A stretch of DNA of 64,000 nt from a virus. The notes under the pieces are model-generated. The model was not told where the DNA came from, did not search any database, and was given only the letters and a program-made list of their open reading frames with translations. The DNA is taken from the IMG/VR virus record IMGVR_UViG_3300017991_000092, positions 1-64,000 of that record, one strand, 5' to 3'. Shown here piece by piece: positions 1-8,820 of this stretch; the first letter of the stretch is position 1, and every line of letters begins with the position of its first letter. The position numbers and the translations under genes are program-made.

Positions 1-819
1 AAACAGGGTCGAGTAATTGTATGGATTCCTGCTATTATGCCTGAGGTTGAAGACACGAAAGGACTATGGGCAAGACCTGGAAATAATCCTGTGGGCGGGA
101 GGAATATGCAAGGAGATTCCGCTCATCATAATATGGGAACATGTTATGTCCCACAAGTGGGTAGTTGGGTTTTTGTATTTTTTGAAGCCGGAAATATTGA
201 TTCGCCATACTATTTTGGTTCTCTTGATATTGGAAATACAAAATCATTACCTGAATGTCAAGACGCAGAATATTGGAATAAATGGGTTGTGTTTAAAAGT
301 CCACAAGGTCGGTGTGTAGTTATTTCTGATGACCCAAATGATGAAAGAATTGAAATTACAGGAAAGAAAAGACAGATTTCAGAACCACCAACTGGAGATG
401 TTCCTTCAGTCTACAATATAGATGATAATCAAACGACTATTTTACTTGATGAAAAATCAGGTCGAGAAAAACTCTTAATCAGGACGTATAAGGGTGATTT
501 CATTCATATTGATATAGACTCTCAAAAGTTACAATGTTTCTTTGAAGGTGATATTGTGATTGAGAGTGGAGGAAGCATTCATATTACTGCTGAAAAGGAC
601 GTAAAAGTAAAAGCAGGAATGAATATGCACCTACAATCTGTTCAAGCTATGCATCAAAAGAGTGGAATGAATACGCATCATGAATCTGGGGCAGAACATC
701 ATACAAAAGTAGCCGGTACTATCAATCGAGATGGGGCGTCAATAAGTGATAACGGCGGGGCAGCTCAACAAGCTGTTGAACCAAATCCAGACCTTCCAGT
801 AGGTGAAAGGAGCACATAA
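1..819 (+). CDS. Baseplate central spike / gp5-like protein (5' end outside window)
   Basis: The reading frame is open from base 1, so the gene starts upstream of the window and at least 272 residues are visible. The first ~130 residues have the OB-fold signature of gp5/VgrG/gpV spike proteins: V-I-V-W-I-P, then 'GSWVFVFFEAG' and 'YYFGSL'. Residues ~150-230 turn into short repeated beta-strand units ('GDIVIESGGSIHITAEKDVKVKAG') typical of the triple-stranded beta-helix that forms the membrane-piercing needle. No lysozyme domain is present in the visible part; the amidase two genes downstream may supply the peptidoglycan-cutting activity. The last base is shared with the next start codon (TAATG), so the two are translationally coupled. 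Family assignment is by motif reading; the missing N-terminus could hold a further domain. Confidence 0.8.
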   Translation, partial: KQGRVIVWIPAIMPEVEDTKGLWARPGNNPVGGRNMQGDSAHHNMGTCYVPQVGSWVFVFFEAGNIDSPYYFGSLDIGNTKSLPECQDAEYWNKWVVFKSPQGRCVVISDDPNDERIEITGKKRQISEPPTGDVPSVYNIDDNQTTILLDEKSGREKLLIRTYKGDFIHIDIDSQKLQCFFEGDIVIESGGSIHITAEKDVKVKAGMNMHLQSVQAMHQKSGMNTHHESGAEHHTKVAGTINRDGASISDNGGAAQQAVEPNPDLPVGERST

Positions 820-1784
820 TGTCTTTATTACCAATACCAGACTTACCACAAGCTCCTGAGCTTCCTGGTGTACCTGATGTGGGTGATATTATTGACGGTG
901 CTGTTGATCAGATTCCTGGAATTTCAGATGTTGTTGGGGACATTGATTGCAACCCTCAAAAGTCATTATGTGATAAATTTAATAACCAACTAGATGATGC
1001 GATAAAGCAAATTGAGAATTTTAGTAATATCTTTCGAGATAAACTCGGTAGAGTCCAAGATAAACTTGAGTCTTTCAAACTAGATATTCCAAGTACAGAA
1101 ATTGATGATCTATCAAAAACTATGGAAGATGAAGCCGCTGCTGCCCTCCCGGACATTGATCCTTGCGATCCAGCAGAAATTTTAAAGACTCTAGAAAATT
1201 GTGGATTGGCGTTTCCCAGTCTTGCTTCTCCAAAACAAATGGAGAAGGATATGAGAGATTGGATGAGTTTTAAATTGAAAAATATATTTGGGGATTTTGA
1301 ATTTCCAGACTTTGATTTTGCGATGCCAGATTTTCCAAGGTTACCATCATTCGAATTACCGGAATTTCAACTCCCAGAATTTTCTATATCTCTTGATTTT
1401 GATGGTTTAGATAACTTGTTAAGTAAGTGGAAATTTCCTGATCTTTTGGGGTCAATGGATGGACTTTTTAACTGCCTTGATTCTATTTGTAAAGACGTTG
1501 ATTTGGACGATAAAATTACTAGAGTGAATAATAGTCTTAGTGGCATGGGAATTTCTGATAGTGGAACATTAGATACAAAACAATTGATGGATAGTGTTGG
1601 TTTATCAGATCTCCATCAAGCTGGTGTTAATAAAGCAAAAAGTACAATGGCAGATCTAAAATCTGCTTATACAAGTGCAGCTGAAAATGGTGCAACTGCA
1701 GTTACTAATCAAACAAAAAATATGGTTGCTCAAACTACACAGCCCGCAGAAGGTGTTATTGCTAAATACAAGTCATTGTTTTAG
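819..1784 (+). CDS. Proline/phenylalanine-rich probable structural protein
   Basis: 321 residues, unrecognised. The N-terminus is built of short Pro-rich repeats (LPIPDLPQAPELPGVPDV). Residues ~165-195 contain 'F-P-D-F' and 'L-P-E-F' repeats that look like an extended beta or fibrous segment. The flanking parts are predicted-helical with heptad-like Leu/Ile spacing and several Cys residues. It overlaps the spike gene by one base and precedes the amidase by five bases. I therefore infer a baseplate or spike-associated virion component, but the sequence shows no specific function. Confidence 0.6.
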   Translation: MSLLPIPDLPQAPELPGVPDVGDIIDGAVDQIPGISDVVGDIDCNPQKSLCDKFNNQLDDAIKQIENFSNIFRDKLGRVQDKLESFKLDIPSTEIDDLSKTMEDEAAAALPDIDPCDPAEILKTLENCGLAFPSLASPKQMEKDMRDWMSFKLKNIFGDFEFPDFDFAMPDFPRLPSFELPEFQLPEFSISLDFDGLDNLLSKWKFPDLLGSMDGLFNCLDSICKDVDLDDKITRVNNSLSGMGISDSGTLDTKQLMDSVGLSDLHQAGVNKAKSTMADLKSAYTSAAENGATAVTNQTKNMVAQTTQPAEGVIAKYKSLF

Positions 1785-1789
1785 GAGTT

Positions 1790-2308
1790 ATGATGAAGAT
1801 ACCTTTAAAACCAAGTCTTCTTAAAATTCGAAGAAAGTCTCCAAGGTGGATTATCCTCCATCATACCGCAGAGATATATGACGATCCTGCAGCAACAGTA
1901 GCAAATACAAAATTTCAAATACCTGCAATTGCAAAAGGAGTACTTGAGAAGAAACAAGGTGATGTAAATTATCACTACATTGTAGATAAAATTGGTGAAG
2001 ACTTTCAACCGATTGTATGTAGACCCTTTGTGTTTATGTGTGACTGGCCAGATATTAGACCTGATGTAAATAATGCCGCTGTTCATATTGCTGTATTAGG
2101 AAATTTTGATTTTAAAGTACCTGAAAAGAGATTGTATGAAATATTATGTTTTAGATTAATTAACCCCATGTTAAAAATGTGGGGACTCTCTCCAAGCCGC
2201 GTCAAATTTCACAGAGACGTGTCAACGGATAAAGATCTTTCCTGTCCTGGCGACTTTATTGATATGGCTGTCGTCCAAGCGATGATAAGACGCTTTGTTA
2301 TTAAGTAG
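1790..2308 (+). CDS. N-acetylmuramoyl-L-alanine amidase (Amidase_2/PGRP fold)
   Basis: 172 residues matching the zinc-dependent amidase type 2 family, which cleaves the bond between MurNAc and the stem peptide. Visible family marks are the first zinc-ligand region 'W-I-I-L-H-H-T-A', the strand 'V-N-Y-H-Y-I-V-D', the 'A-V-H-I-A-V-L-G-N-F-D' segment, 'F-H-R-D-V', and the C-terminal 'D-L-S-C-P-G' that supplies further ligands. No signal peptide or holin-like segment is present. Together with its place right after the spike and a putative baseplate protein, this suggests a virion-associated enzyme used during entry rather than, or as well as, a lysis endolysin. Two consecutive ATG codons follow GGAGTT; either could be the start. 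Confidence 0.85.
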   Translation: MMKIPLKPSLLKIRRKSPRWIILHHTAEIYDDPAATVANTKFQIPAIAKGVLEKKQGDVNYHYIVDKIGEDFQPIVCRPFVFMCDWPDIRPDVNNAAVHIAVLGNFDFKVPEKRLYEILCFRLINPMLKMWGLSPSRVKFHRDVSTDKDLSCPGDFIDMAVVQAMIRRFVIK

Positions 2309-2404
2309 TCTGTTTCTCACCTGTTTGTTTCCATTATAGTAATTTCGATTATATATATAACCTTTATGAGTTTAATGTTATATAAACCATGAAAGGAGAT
2401 GTAT

Positions 2405-3856
2405 ATGCTGTCGTTTGAGAAAGAGAGTTTGAAAAAGTGGAACATGAAAATGGATGATAAACATGTCTTCACACTTAATTTAATGACCTCTTCTATCACA
2501 AATAAATTTAACATTGTTTCTGATTTTATCCAGAATGTGTCCAAAGTTATTGGTCAAGAATTTGATGATTGGTTCTTGGAATTTCTGACAAACTACAAAG
2601 CGAGAAAAGATTTTGCAACTATTGTTGAGAATATTGATAAATTAAAAGGTTTTGTTGATAAGTATATTGACGAAAGTGACCTTGACTTTTCTAAATTTGT
2701 AGATGTAAGTAAAGCAAAAAAAGGAACAATCCTTTTTATGCCTGATGAAATTGAAATGATTATTCGAGCTTCTGGTTATTTGAAATTGTATTCTGTGATT
2801 TCTAATAGTCAGGATATGCAGCTAAGCAGAAAGTTGCATGGTGAAGCTTATAATATGATCATTACGGACATTGTTAAGAGTGAAGTTGCAGCGAAAATTT
2901 TTAACGTTGTAAAAACCAAAACCTACAAATACAATATGACTGACAAGTATATGTGGGAATACATTAAAATGATTCAATGTAAGTCAATAGACGTCCACAC
3001 AGTTGAGATTTTTAACTTTATTATGAACTCCATTCTGGTTCTCTGTGAAGAGGACAAAAACCCAATTACATACTTTGTTGGAGTTGTTGACGAGTCTGTA
3101 AAATGGTTCTTGAGATCTGTATATAAGAAAACGGTCATTTATGACGACTCGATATCTACAGAAGATATTCATGGAATGAACATTGACAATCTCAAGACGT
3201 ATAGTTATAATGATACTCTTGGGAGACTCAAGGGAATCGCATATGAGAAGATTTACCAAGATTTGGATAAGTCGTCTATAATGTTAATTGATGAAGATAA
3301 TGAATCTGATAAAAACATTACAGAATTCCAAAATAGAATTTTAGACGTCGAATTCATTTCTCCATTATGTGATTGTTTAGTATTTCCAATATTATCAAAG
3401 ATGACAAACATTCCTTATACACATTTTACAACATTGTCACCTGAACATGCTACAATACTTTCATTGTATGTAAAACGAATTTTGGAGAAAGTTTTTAAGA
3501 GTGAGTACCCGAATTTGTTTACGCTTCTGGAATATTTCCCAACTACTGCGCCTGCTATTGCAACTACATATAAAATTAAAAATGTAAATGATGATGGTGG
3601 GTTCATTCAAATTCAAAATAACGTTGCGAATTTTTTTGGCTTTTCTACGAAGATTTTACCTTACAAAATTATGAGCTACTTTGTAGGTAGGAGTTCAAGA
3701 GTCAATTTCCAACATGTTTTGACTGGAAAGAAGTTGGGTGGTATCCCTCTTTCTAAAGTGGAGTCAGATGTAGTTAAATTTTATACTCTTTTCTTTTCTG
3801 GAGCTTTGGATGAAAAGATTGAAGAGATGAGAAACTACATGCAAGATGACTTCTAA
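2405..3856 (+). CDS. Hypothetical protein, upstream of RNA polymerase set A
   Basis: 484 residues, acidic and Lys-rich, with no motif I recognise. An AAAGGAG at 2392-2398 sits one base before an in-frame ATG at 2399 and six before the ATG at 2405, so 2405 is the better start. The gene ends just before a strong terminator-like hairpin and is followed by the beta-prime operon. In phiKZ-like phages the multisubunit polymerases carry an extra, phage-specific subunit of about this size. That role is conceivable here from position and length only; I see no sequence evidence for it. Confidence 0.7.
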   Translation: MLSFEKESLKKWNMKMDDKHVFTLNLMTSSITNKFNIVSDFIQNVSKVIGQEFDDWFLEFLTNYKARKDFATIVENIDKLKGFVDKYIDESDLDFSKFVDVSKAKKGTILFMPDEIEMIIRASGYLKLYSVISNSQDMQLSRKLHGEAYNMIITDIVKSEVAAKIFNVVKTKTYKYNMTDKYMWEYIKMIQCKSIDVHTVEIFNFIMNSILVLCEEDKNPITYFVGVVDESVKWFLRSVYKKTVIYDDSISTEDIHGMNIDNLKTYSYNDTLGRLKGIAYEKIYQDLDKSSIMLIDEDNESDKNITEFQNRILDVEFISPLCDCLVFPILSKMTNIPYTHFTTLSPEHATILSLYVKRILEKVFKSEYPNLFTLLEYFPTTAPAIATTYKIKNVNDDGGFIQIQNNVANFFGFSTKILPYKIMSYFVGRSSRVNFQHVLTGKKLGGIPLSKVESDVVKFYTLFFSGALDEKIEEMRNYMQDDF

Positions 3857-3861
3857 AATAA

Positions 3862-3898
3862 TGGGTAGAGTCTTGTCGGGACTCTACCCATTTTCCGT
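3862..3898 (+). terminator. Hairpin terminator after the 484-aa gene
   Basis: A perfect 11-bp stem (3862-3872 with 3880-3890) and a 7-base loop, followed by TTTTCC. It lies six bases after the stop codon of the upstream gene. The downstream string CATTTTCCGT recurs after the hairpin at 59380-59411, suggesting a common terminator design. Confidence 0.75.
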
Positions 3899-3951
3899 TG
3901 TTAATTTTAGAACAAACTTAAAATGTGATACCTTTGTTAAGGAGTTATACA

Positions 3952-4365
3952 ATGACAAAATTACAGGAAAGCTTTGAAATCCTAGAAGAATTACTCCGCC
4001 AGGCTCACGAGTTAATATCTCCTATGACATACCATGATGATCTTGAGAGATTGACCCCACAGTTTATGATGGGTGATATGCAAAAGAATCCTGGATGTTA
4101 TATTAAAATGGATACTGGTCGAAAAACGATGGTGTTTCCTATCTGTAATAGAAATGGAATCAAGACACCACAAATGATCAAGTTCTCTCTAAAGTTAGCA
4201 GCAAGATTAAACGATGCAGATTATGTTGATCAAGAAAGAATTTCAATTGTGATTTCGAAGTTAAATCGTCTTTTAAACAGATATGACAGACCAGTACCAA
4301 AGCCTTCTAGAGCCGCTGGAGTTAAAAGTCTAGCCACACAAAAATTTAATCAATTGATGAAATAA
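3952..4365 (+). CDS. Hypothetical protein
   Basis: 137 residues, mostly helical by composition, with a basic C-terminus. Start chosen at the ATG eight bases after AAGGAG (3940-3945) rather than the upstream in-frame ATG at 3925, which has no ribosome binding site. It is the first gene after the terminator and ends one base before beta-prime starts, so it is probably co-transcribed with RNA polymerase set A. No family recognised. Confidence 0.65.
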   Translation: MTKLQESFEILEELLRQAHELISPMTYHDDLERLTPQFMMGDMQKNPGCYIKMDTGRKTMVFPICNRNGIKTPQMIKFSLKLAARLNDADYVDQERISIVISKLNRLLNRYDRPVPKPSRAAGVKSLATQKFNQLMK

Positions 4366-4366
4366 A

Positions 4367-6706
4367 ATGTTAAGACTTCTGAATACTGATTCTTATGTGA
4401 AAGGTCTTACACCAGTAACGTCGATGACATATACTACTAAAGCTGGTGAGTTTCATGAGGATGGTCTGTTTAGCGAAAAAATTTTTGGGCCTAATGGATC
4501 TCTTGAGAGACGACAAACCTTTTCATATATTGAGTTGAGATCAAAAGTAGTACACCCTGCCGCTTTAAGAATAATTCTCCAGTTAGATAGACGTGTAGAA
4601 AAGTTTTTATCTACCGAAGACTCATTCATTTTGAATAAAGGTCGCCTAGAAGTAGTAGAGACTGGAGGTGTCACTGGAATCAATGAGTTCATCAAATTGT
4701 TTCCAAGGATCAAGTGGAGAGGTGAAACAGACACAAGAGAAAAGTTAATCAAATTTATTGAAAATGAGAAAAAGAAAAAAACTCTTTTCATTGATAAAAT
4801 ACCTGTTATCCCACCTGATTTAAGACCTGCAGTTCTAGGTGAAGATGGAAACTGGATGATTGACGCTCTTAATGACGTATACATTTCAATTATGAGAAGA
4901 GCTGCTCAAGTGAGATCTTCTGGTTCTGGACCTTTATATGATTTATTAAACTATGCATTACAAAATGCAGTTATGGATCATGACAACTATATTCGAACGA
5001 GAATTAATAAGAAACAAGGTCTCATTAGAAGTCAGATGCTTGGTAAGCGTGTAGACTTTTCAGGCAGAGCAGTTATTACACCAAGTCCAAAAATCAACTT
5101 AAATGAACTTGGGGTTCCATTACGTTTGGCAGTTGGTCTCTTTGAACCATTCATATTACATCGCTTGCTTTATTCCGGTAAAGTTAATAGAGAAACTTTA
5201 GCAACACTTGTTGAAGAATTTACAGGGTTGGAATTATCTGTGGATGGCATCAAACGAGTATTGAAAGCTATTAAAGAAAACGATAAAATCCCTGAAGATT
5301 TATATGAGTTATTTTTTGAAGCAACTGATGCTGCAATGGCGGGAAGGGTAGTTGTACTAAAACGTGACCCTGTATTACATACACAAAGTTATATGGCTTA
5401 CTTTCCTGTATTACATAGGGGAAATACATTAGAAATGTCAACACTTCAAGTTGGTGCTCACAATGCTGACTTTGATGGTGACCAAATGGCAGTATTTCAT
5501 CCATTGACAGATGAAGCTCAAAGAGAAGCTAGAGAGAGAATGACACGTCTTACTAGCGGTACATCTTCTTCTCAGTTAGTATTTGAATTATCAAAAGAGA
5601 TGTGGGCGGGTTTATATATCATAACTAAAGATAAAAAGTCATCTAAACCTGCAAAAGCTGTATCTGATGAAGATTTGGAAAATATAACTGACCCATATAT
5701 TCCTGTAAAATATAGAGGAAAGACAACTACAGCAGGAAAAGCAATTTTCAATAGCTGTTTTCCAAAAGGAATGTCATTTCAAACAGGTATTGCATCTAAA
5801 AAATTAACAGGGTCTTTAATACAATTAGCTTTTAAAAAGTATGGTGAACCGGCAACTATTAAAATTGCTAATAAATTGAAACATGTAGCTTTTAAATGGG
5901 CAACTATCACTGCTCCATCAATGACTCTTGATACATTTCAACTTCCAAAATCTGTGTATGTGATTAAAGAAAAGATCAAAACTGCAACTCCAGAAGAAGC
6001 ACAAGATCTTATTGATAAAGCTCAAAAAATTGTAGAGAAAGAATTAAAAGATACAGGGTTTGGTGATTTAGTAGAATCTGGATCTGCTAAAGGTTGGGGT
6101 CAGCCAATGCAGATCCTTGTTTCTAAAGGTGTTATTGCTGATCCTGATGGTAATGTTTTAGATCCTGTAGCTGGTTCATTTGCGGACGGCTTATCAAATG
6201 TTGACTTCTTTAAAGCATCACAGGGCGCAAGAAAAGGTATTATTGACCGTGTTATCAACACGGCGGATACCGGATATATGGCTCGTCGACTTGCATATTT
6301 CCTCAATACTGTAGAAGTTGATCGCACTCTACGAGATTGTAAAACAACCAGGACTCTTGATTTTCTATTAACAGAAGATTTAATAGATCGATTTACTGGT
6401 CGATTCGTTATTAAAAATGGTAAGTTAATGCCATTTGAACAAGCGAAATTGAAATTAGGTGATATTGTTCATTTACGAAGTCCTGTTTTTTGTAGAAGTC
6501 CAAAAATATGTCACACTTGCTATGGGAGATTAATTGAGAGACATAGAACTCCATATGTCGGTATTTTAGCATCACAGATTATTGGAGAGAGAGGGACCCA
6601 GCTAATTATGAAGACATTCCATACAGGTGGTGCTGTAACATTGATTAAACGAGATATGTTAAGTGATATAATTAATAATGATCCATTGTCAGGATTGAAA
6701 AAATAG
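4367..6706 (+). CDS. RNA polymerase set A, beta-prime N-terminal subunit
   Basis: 779 residues of multisubunit RNA polymerase beta-prime. Family landmarks in order: 'G-L-F-S-E-K-I-F-G-P' near the start; 'P-P-D-L-R-P'; 'G-L-I-R-S-Q-M-L-G-K-R-V-D-F-S-G-R-A-V-I'; the absolutely conserved catalytic NADFDGD at residues 366-372, whose Asp residues bind catalytic Mg; 'G-A-R-K-G' and 'T-A-D-T-G-Y' of the bridge helix/trigger loop region; a zinc-site pair C-x6-C-x2-C; and 'F-H-T-G-G' close to the C-terminus. The N-terminal zinc finger of cellular beta-prime is absent. The chain stops about 25 residues after F-H-T-G-G, so the C-terminal third is missing and appears to be supplied by the gene at 6970. 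Splitting of beta-prime is known from phiKZ-related phages. Confidence 0.95.
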   Translation: MLRLLNTDSYVKGLTPVTSMTYTTKAGEFHEDGLFSEKIFGPNGSLERRQTFSYIELRSKVVHPAALRIILQLDRRVEKFLSTEDSFILNKGRLEVVETGGVTGINEFIKLFPRIKWRGETDTREKLIKFIENEKKKKTLFIDKIPVIPPDLRPAVLGEDGNWMIDALNDVYISIMRRAAQVRSSGSGPLYDLLNYALQNAVMDHDNYIRTRINKKQGLIRSQMLGKRVDFSGRAVITPSPKINLNELGVPLRLAVGLFEPFILHRLLYSGKVNRETLATLVEEFTGLELSVDGIKRVLKAIKENDKIPEDLYELFFEATDAAMAGRVVVLKRDPVLHTQSYMAYFPVLHRGNTLEMSTLQVGAHNADFDGDQMAVFHPLTDEAQREARERMTRLTSGTSSSQLVFELSKEMWAGLYIITKDKKSSKPAKAVSDEDLENITDPYIPVKYRGKTTTAGKAIFNSCFPKGMSFQTGIASKKLTGSLIQLAFKKYGEPATIKIANKLKHVAFKWATITAPSMTLDTFQLPKSVYVIKEKIKTATPEEAQDLIDKAQKIVEKELKDTGFGDLVESGSAKGWGQPMQILVSKGVIADPDGNVLDPVAGSFADGLSNVDFFKASQGARKGIIDRVINTADTGYMARRLAYFLNTVEVDRTLRDCKTTRTLDFLLTEDLIDRFTGRFVIKNGKLMPFEQAKLKLGDIVHLRSPVFCRSPKICHTCYGRLIERHRTPYVGILASQIIGERGTQLIMKTFHTGGAVTLIKRDMLSDIINNDPLSGLKK

Positions 6707-6716
6707 TGGAGTTGTT

Positions 6717-6977
6717 ATGAAAACTTTCAGAACTGAATCAAAATATCATGATGACGCGTTAAAACGAGACATCAAAAGAAAAGTAACCGTAGCTGGTGTT
6801 ACATTAGTTGGACTTCCACTTGTTACTATGTACGCACTCTTTCAAGTATATGAAAGACTATTAGCAAAGAAAAAGAAAGCTAAAACTCCAAGAGAAAAGT
6901 CTGAGATCGAATGGAAGATACAAAGACTAGCCAGACGAGCTAAGAAATTAATGGCGAAGGTGAAGAAAAATGGCTAA
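6717..6977 (+). CDS. Small basic membrane protein
   Basis: 86 residues. A single hydrophobic segment (about residues 26-45, V-T-V-A-G-V-T-L-V-G-L-P-L-V-T-M-Y-A-L-F) is flanked by a Lys/Arg-rich N-terminus and a strongly basic helical C-terminus. It is inserted between the two halves of split beta-prime and overlaps the next gene by eight bases. A role in anchoring or packaging the polymerase is possible but not shown. Confidence 0.65.
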   Translation: MKTFRTESKYHDDALKRDIKRKVTVAGVTLVGLPLVTMYALFQVYERLLAKKKKAKTPREKSEIEWKIQRLARRAKKLMAKVKKNG

Positions 6978-7686
6978 GAGTATATCTACATATCTAAAAC
7001 AATCTGGTAATGATCTTGTTGTGTTAAGAGATTGTGTTCTTACTATTGATATGTCCAACTATGATGCCGACAATATGAGAATGGAAGAGAAGATATGGGT
7101 CAAGTCATTGTTAGCAAAAGCGGAGTTTGGAGATCTAATATTTGATATTGTTCTGGATTATCCTGTAGACCTTCATGTATATAAGATGGACAAAGTAGGA
7201 AAAGAATACATCAAACTCCATTATACAGCGAATTCAATTATGCTATCAGTTTCAATTGAAGCCGCTGAATCTAAAGTTCAGATTTCATATGTAGATCGTC
7301 TAATTGGCGGAAAAGAGATCTTAAAAGATGCTTCTCATTTATATAGAAAGTTGTTTGCAGTATATGGCAAACTTTCAAATATGGATTCTGCACACCTAGA
7401 GGTCCTTTGTTCTCAAGTATTAAGAGATAGACAAAATGTCCAAATACCTGCGAGGTTAGGAAAAAAGTGGGATCCTACTTTAGTAAATCTAAAGAAAGTA
7501 GTTTTCTCAGAAGGGTTTATCAATGGGCTTGCATTTGAGAATGTCAATGAAGCAATTAAGACTGGTTTGATATCTGATGAACGAGCCGAACCTAGTATTA
7601 TTGAAAAGGTTATGACAGGTACGTTGGTTGATGATAGACGTGGACAAAAAGGTATGGTAGGAAGTAGACATTATAAAAATAGGTAA
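6970..7686 (+). CDS. RNA polymerase set A, beta-prime C-terminal subunit (split)
   Basis: 238 residues. The central part lines up by eye with the C-terminal region of cellular beta-prime. 'L-Y-R-K-L-F-A-V-Y-G' followed by 'D-S-A-H-L-E-V-L-C-S-Q-V-L-R-D' parallels the bacterial V-Y-x4-V-x-I-x-D-K-H-I-E-V-I-V-R-Q-M-L-R segment. 'F-S-E-G-F-I-N-G-L-A-F-E-N-V-N-E-A-I-K-T-G-L-I' parallels the S-F-I-S-A-A-S-F-Q-E-T-T-x-V-L-T-x-A-A element. It would complete the 779-residue N-terminal subunit, which ends where this homology begins. The first ~80 residues are unassigned. The C-terminal tail is Gly/Arg/Lys-rich. Confidence 0.75.
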   Translation: MAKSISTYLKQSGNDLVVLRDCVLTIDMSNYDADNMRMEEKIWVKSLLAKAEFGDLIFDIVLDYPVDLHVYKMDKVGKEYIKLHYTANSIMLSVSIEAAESKVQISYVDRLIGGKEILKDASHLYRKLFAVYGKLSNMDSAHLEVLCSQVLRDRQNVQIPARLGKKWDPTLVNLKKVVFSEGFINGLAFENVNEAIKTGLISDERAEPSIIEKVMTGTLVDDRRGQKGMVGSRHYKNR

Positions 7687-7690
7687 TGAT

Positions 7691-8473
7691 ATGTTACTAG
7701 AAGAATATCTAGATCATTTACAGGAAATTGAACCAACCACTGCTGCAGGAATAGTAATTGGATCCATGACTTTTTTGATGATTGTAGGTGGTCCAATTCT
7801 GCAAGCACATATGTTAGTGAAAACCTCGAAAAGACACAAGGTTCTAGAAAAGAAACTTAAGGACATACTTCAAGATGGACGAGATTGGAAGATATATATC
7901 ATGAAAGAGAAGCTTCCAAATGCTGGCATTTTAAGTGAAAAACCAGAGATATTTGTAACATCTGGATTGTTTAAGTATGTAACGGATCGAGAAGTGATGG
8001 CTATACTACTCCACGAAGTAGGTCATATCAGGGGGTTTCATGCGACAAAACAAGGGTGGTCTACAGCAATATTAGTCAGTCCCGCCATTGCTGCAGCGAC
8101 AACAACATTATTCAATACCGCAACATTAGTGGCTTCAGCGTTAGCACCACTAGCGGTAATGGCTATTCTATTTACATCACATATGATCATGCTTCCTATG
8201 AGTAGAAGTCATGAATATAAAGCAGATGAACATACAATACGATATGGATATGGAAAGGATCTAGCCTCAGCCCTTAAGAAAATGATAAAAGTTCATCAAA
8301 AAGGACATTCAAAATTATCTAAGAAAATAGCAAGTTATCTTGATCCACATCCGACAGTTGAAAGGCGAGTAGCAAATATATTACTACACGCCTCAACGAT
8401 AAAACTCATTCTAAAAAATACTTTAACTAAATCGGATGTAGTTAAACATCTCGCAAAACTTTGGAAGGGTTAA
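7691..8473 (+). CDS. M48-type zinc metalloprotease, membrane-associated
   Basis: 260 residues resembling HtpX/Oma1-like M48 peptidases. The zinc-binding HEVGH is at residues 108-112, with a downstream Glu in 'H-E-Y-K-A-D-E-H' and 'L-D-P-H-P-T-V-E-R-R' close to the C-terminus, as is typical of the family. Hydrophobic stretches at about residues 19-37 and 125-165 suggest membrane insertion, as in HtpX. It lies inside the set A polymerase operon and could process virion or polymerase proteins, but the substrate is unknown. Confidence 0.85.
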   Translation: MLLEEYLDHLQEIEPTTAAGIVIGSMTFLMIVGGPILQAHMLVKTSKRHKVLEKKLKDILQDGRDWKIYIMKEKLPNAGILSEKPEIFVTSGLFKYVTDREVMAILLHEVGHIRGFHATKQGWSTAILVSPAIAAATTTLFNTATLVASALAPLAVMAILFTSHMIMLPMSRSHEYKADEHTIRYGYGKDLASALKKMIKVHQKGHSKLSKKIASYLDPHPTVERRVANILLHASTIKLILKNTLTKSDVVKHLAKLWKG

Positions 8474-8475
8474 AA

Positions 8476-8820
8476 ATGTATACATATAGAGCTAAGGTAA
8501 CAAGGGTTGTCGACGGTGATACATTCCATGCTGAAGTGGATCTTGGCTTTAAATTAACTATGAAACAAACATTTAGGTTAGCTGAGATTGACACCCCAGA
8601 GACATTTCGACCAAAATCTGAAGCAGAAAGAGCGCATGGACAGCAGGCTAAGGAGTTCGTTAAACGAGCAATTGAAGGAAAGATTGTTACTGTCAAAACG
8701 AAGAAGACGGGAAAGTATGGTAGATATATCGCCTATGTAACTTATGGTGGTGGACTTAGTCTATTACAAGAATTAAGGGACAAAGGATTCGAAAAGAAGG
8801 AATCATATGATACAATTTAA
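8476..8820 (+). CDS. Staphylococcal-nuclease-like (SNase/TNase) domain protein
   Basis: 114 residues covering one SNase OB-fold domain: 'V-V-D-G-D-T-F' and 'R-L-A-E-I-D-T-P-E' near the N-terminus, 'G-Q-Q-A-K-E-F-V' in the middle and 'G-K-Y-G-R-Y-I-A-Y-V' with the conserved Arg/Tyr strand. No signal peptide is visible, unlike secreted nucleases, so it probably acts in the infected cell or is carried in the virion. Start chosen after GGAAGGG. Its last 14 bases overlap the start of beta. Confidence 0.85.
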   Translation: MYTYRAKVTRVVDGDTFHAEVDLGFKLTMKQTFRLAEIDTPETFRPKSEAERAHGQQAKEFVKRAIEGKIVTVKTKKTGKYGRYIAYVTYGGGLSLLQELRDKGFEKKESYDTI

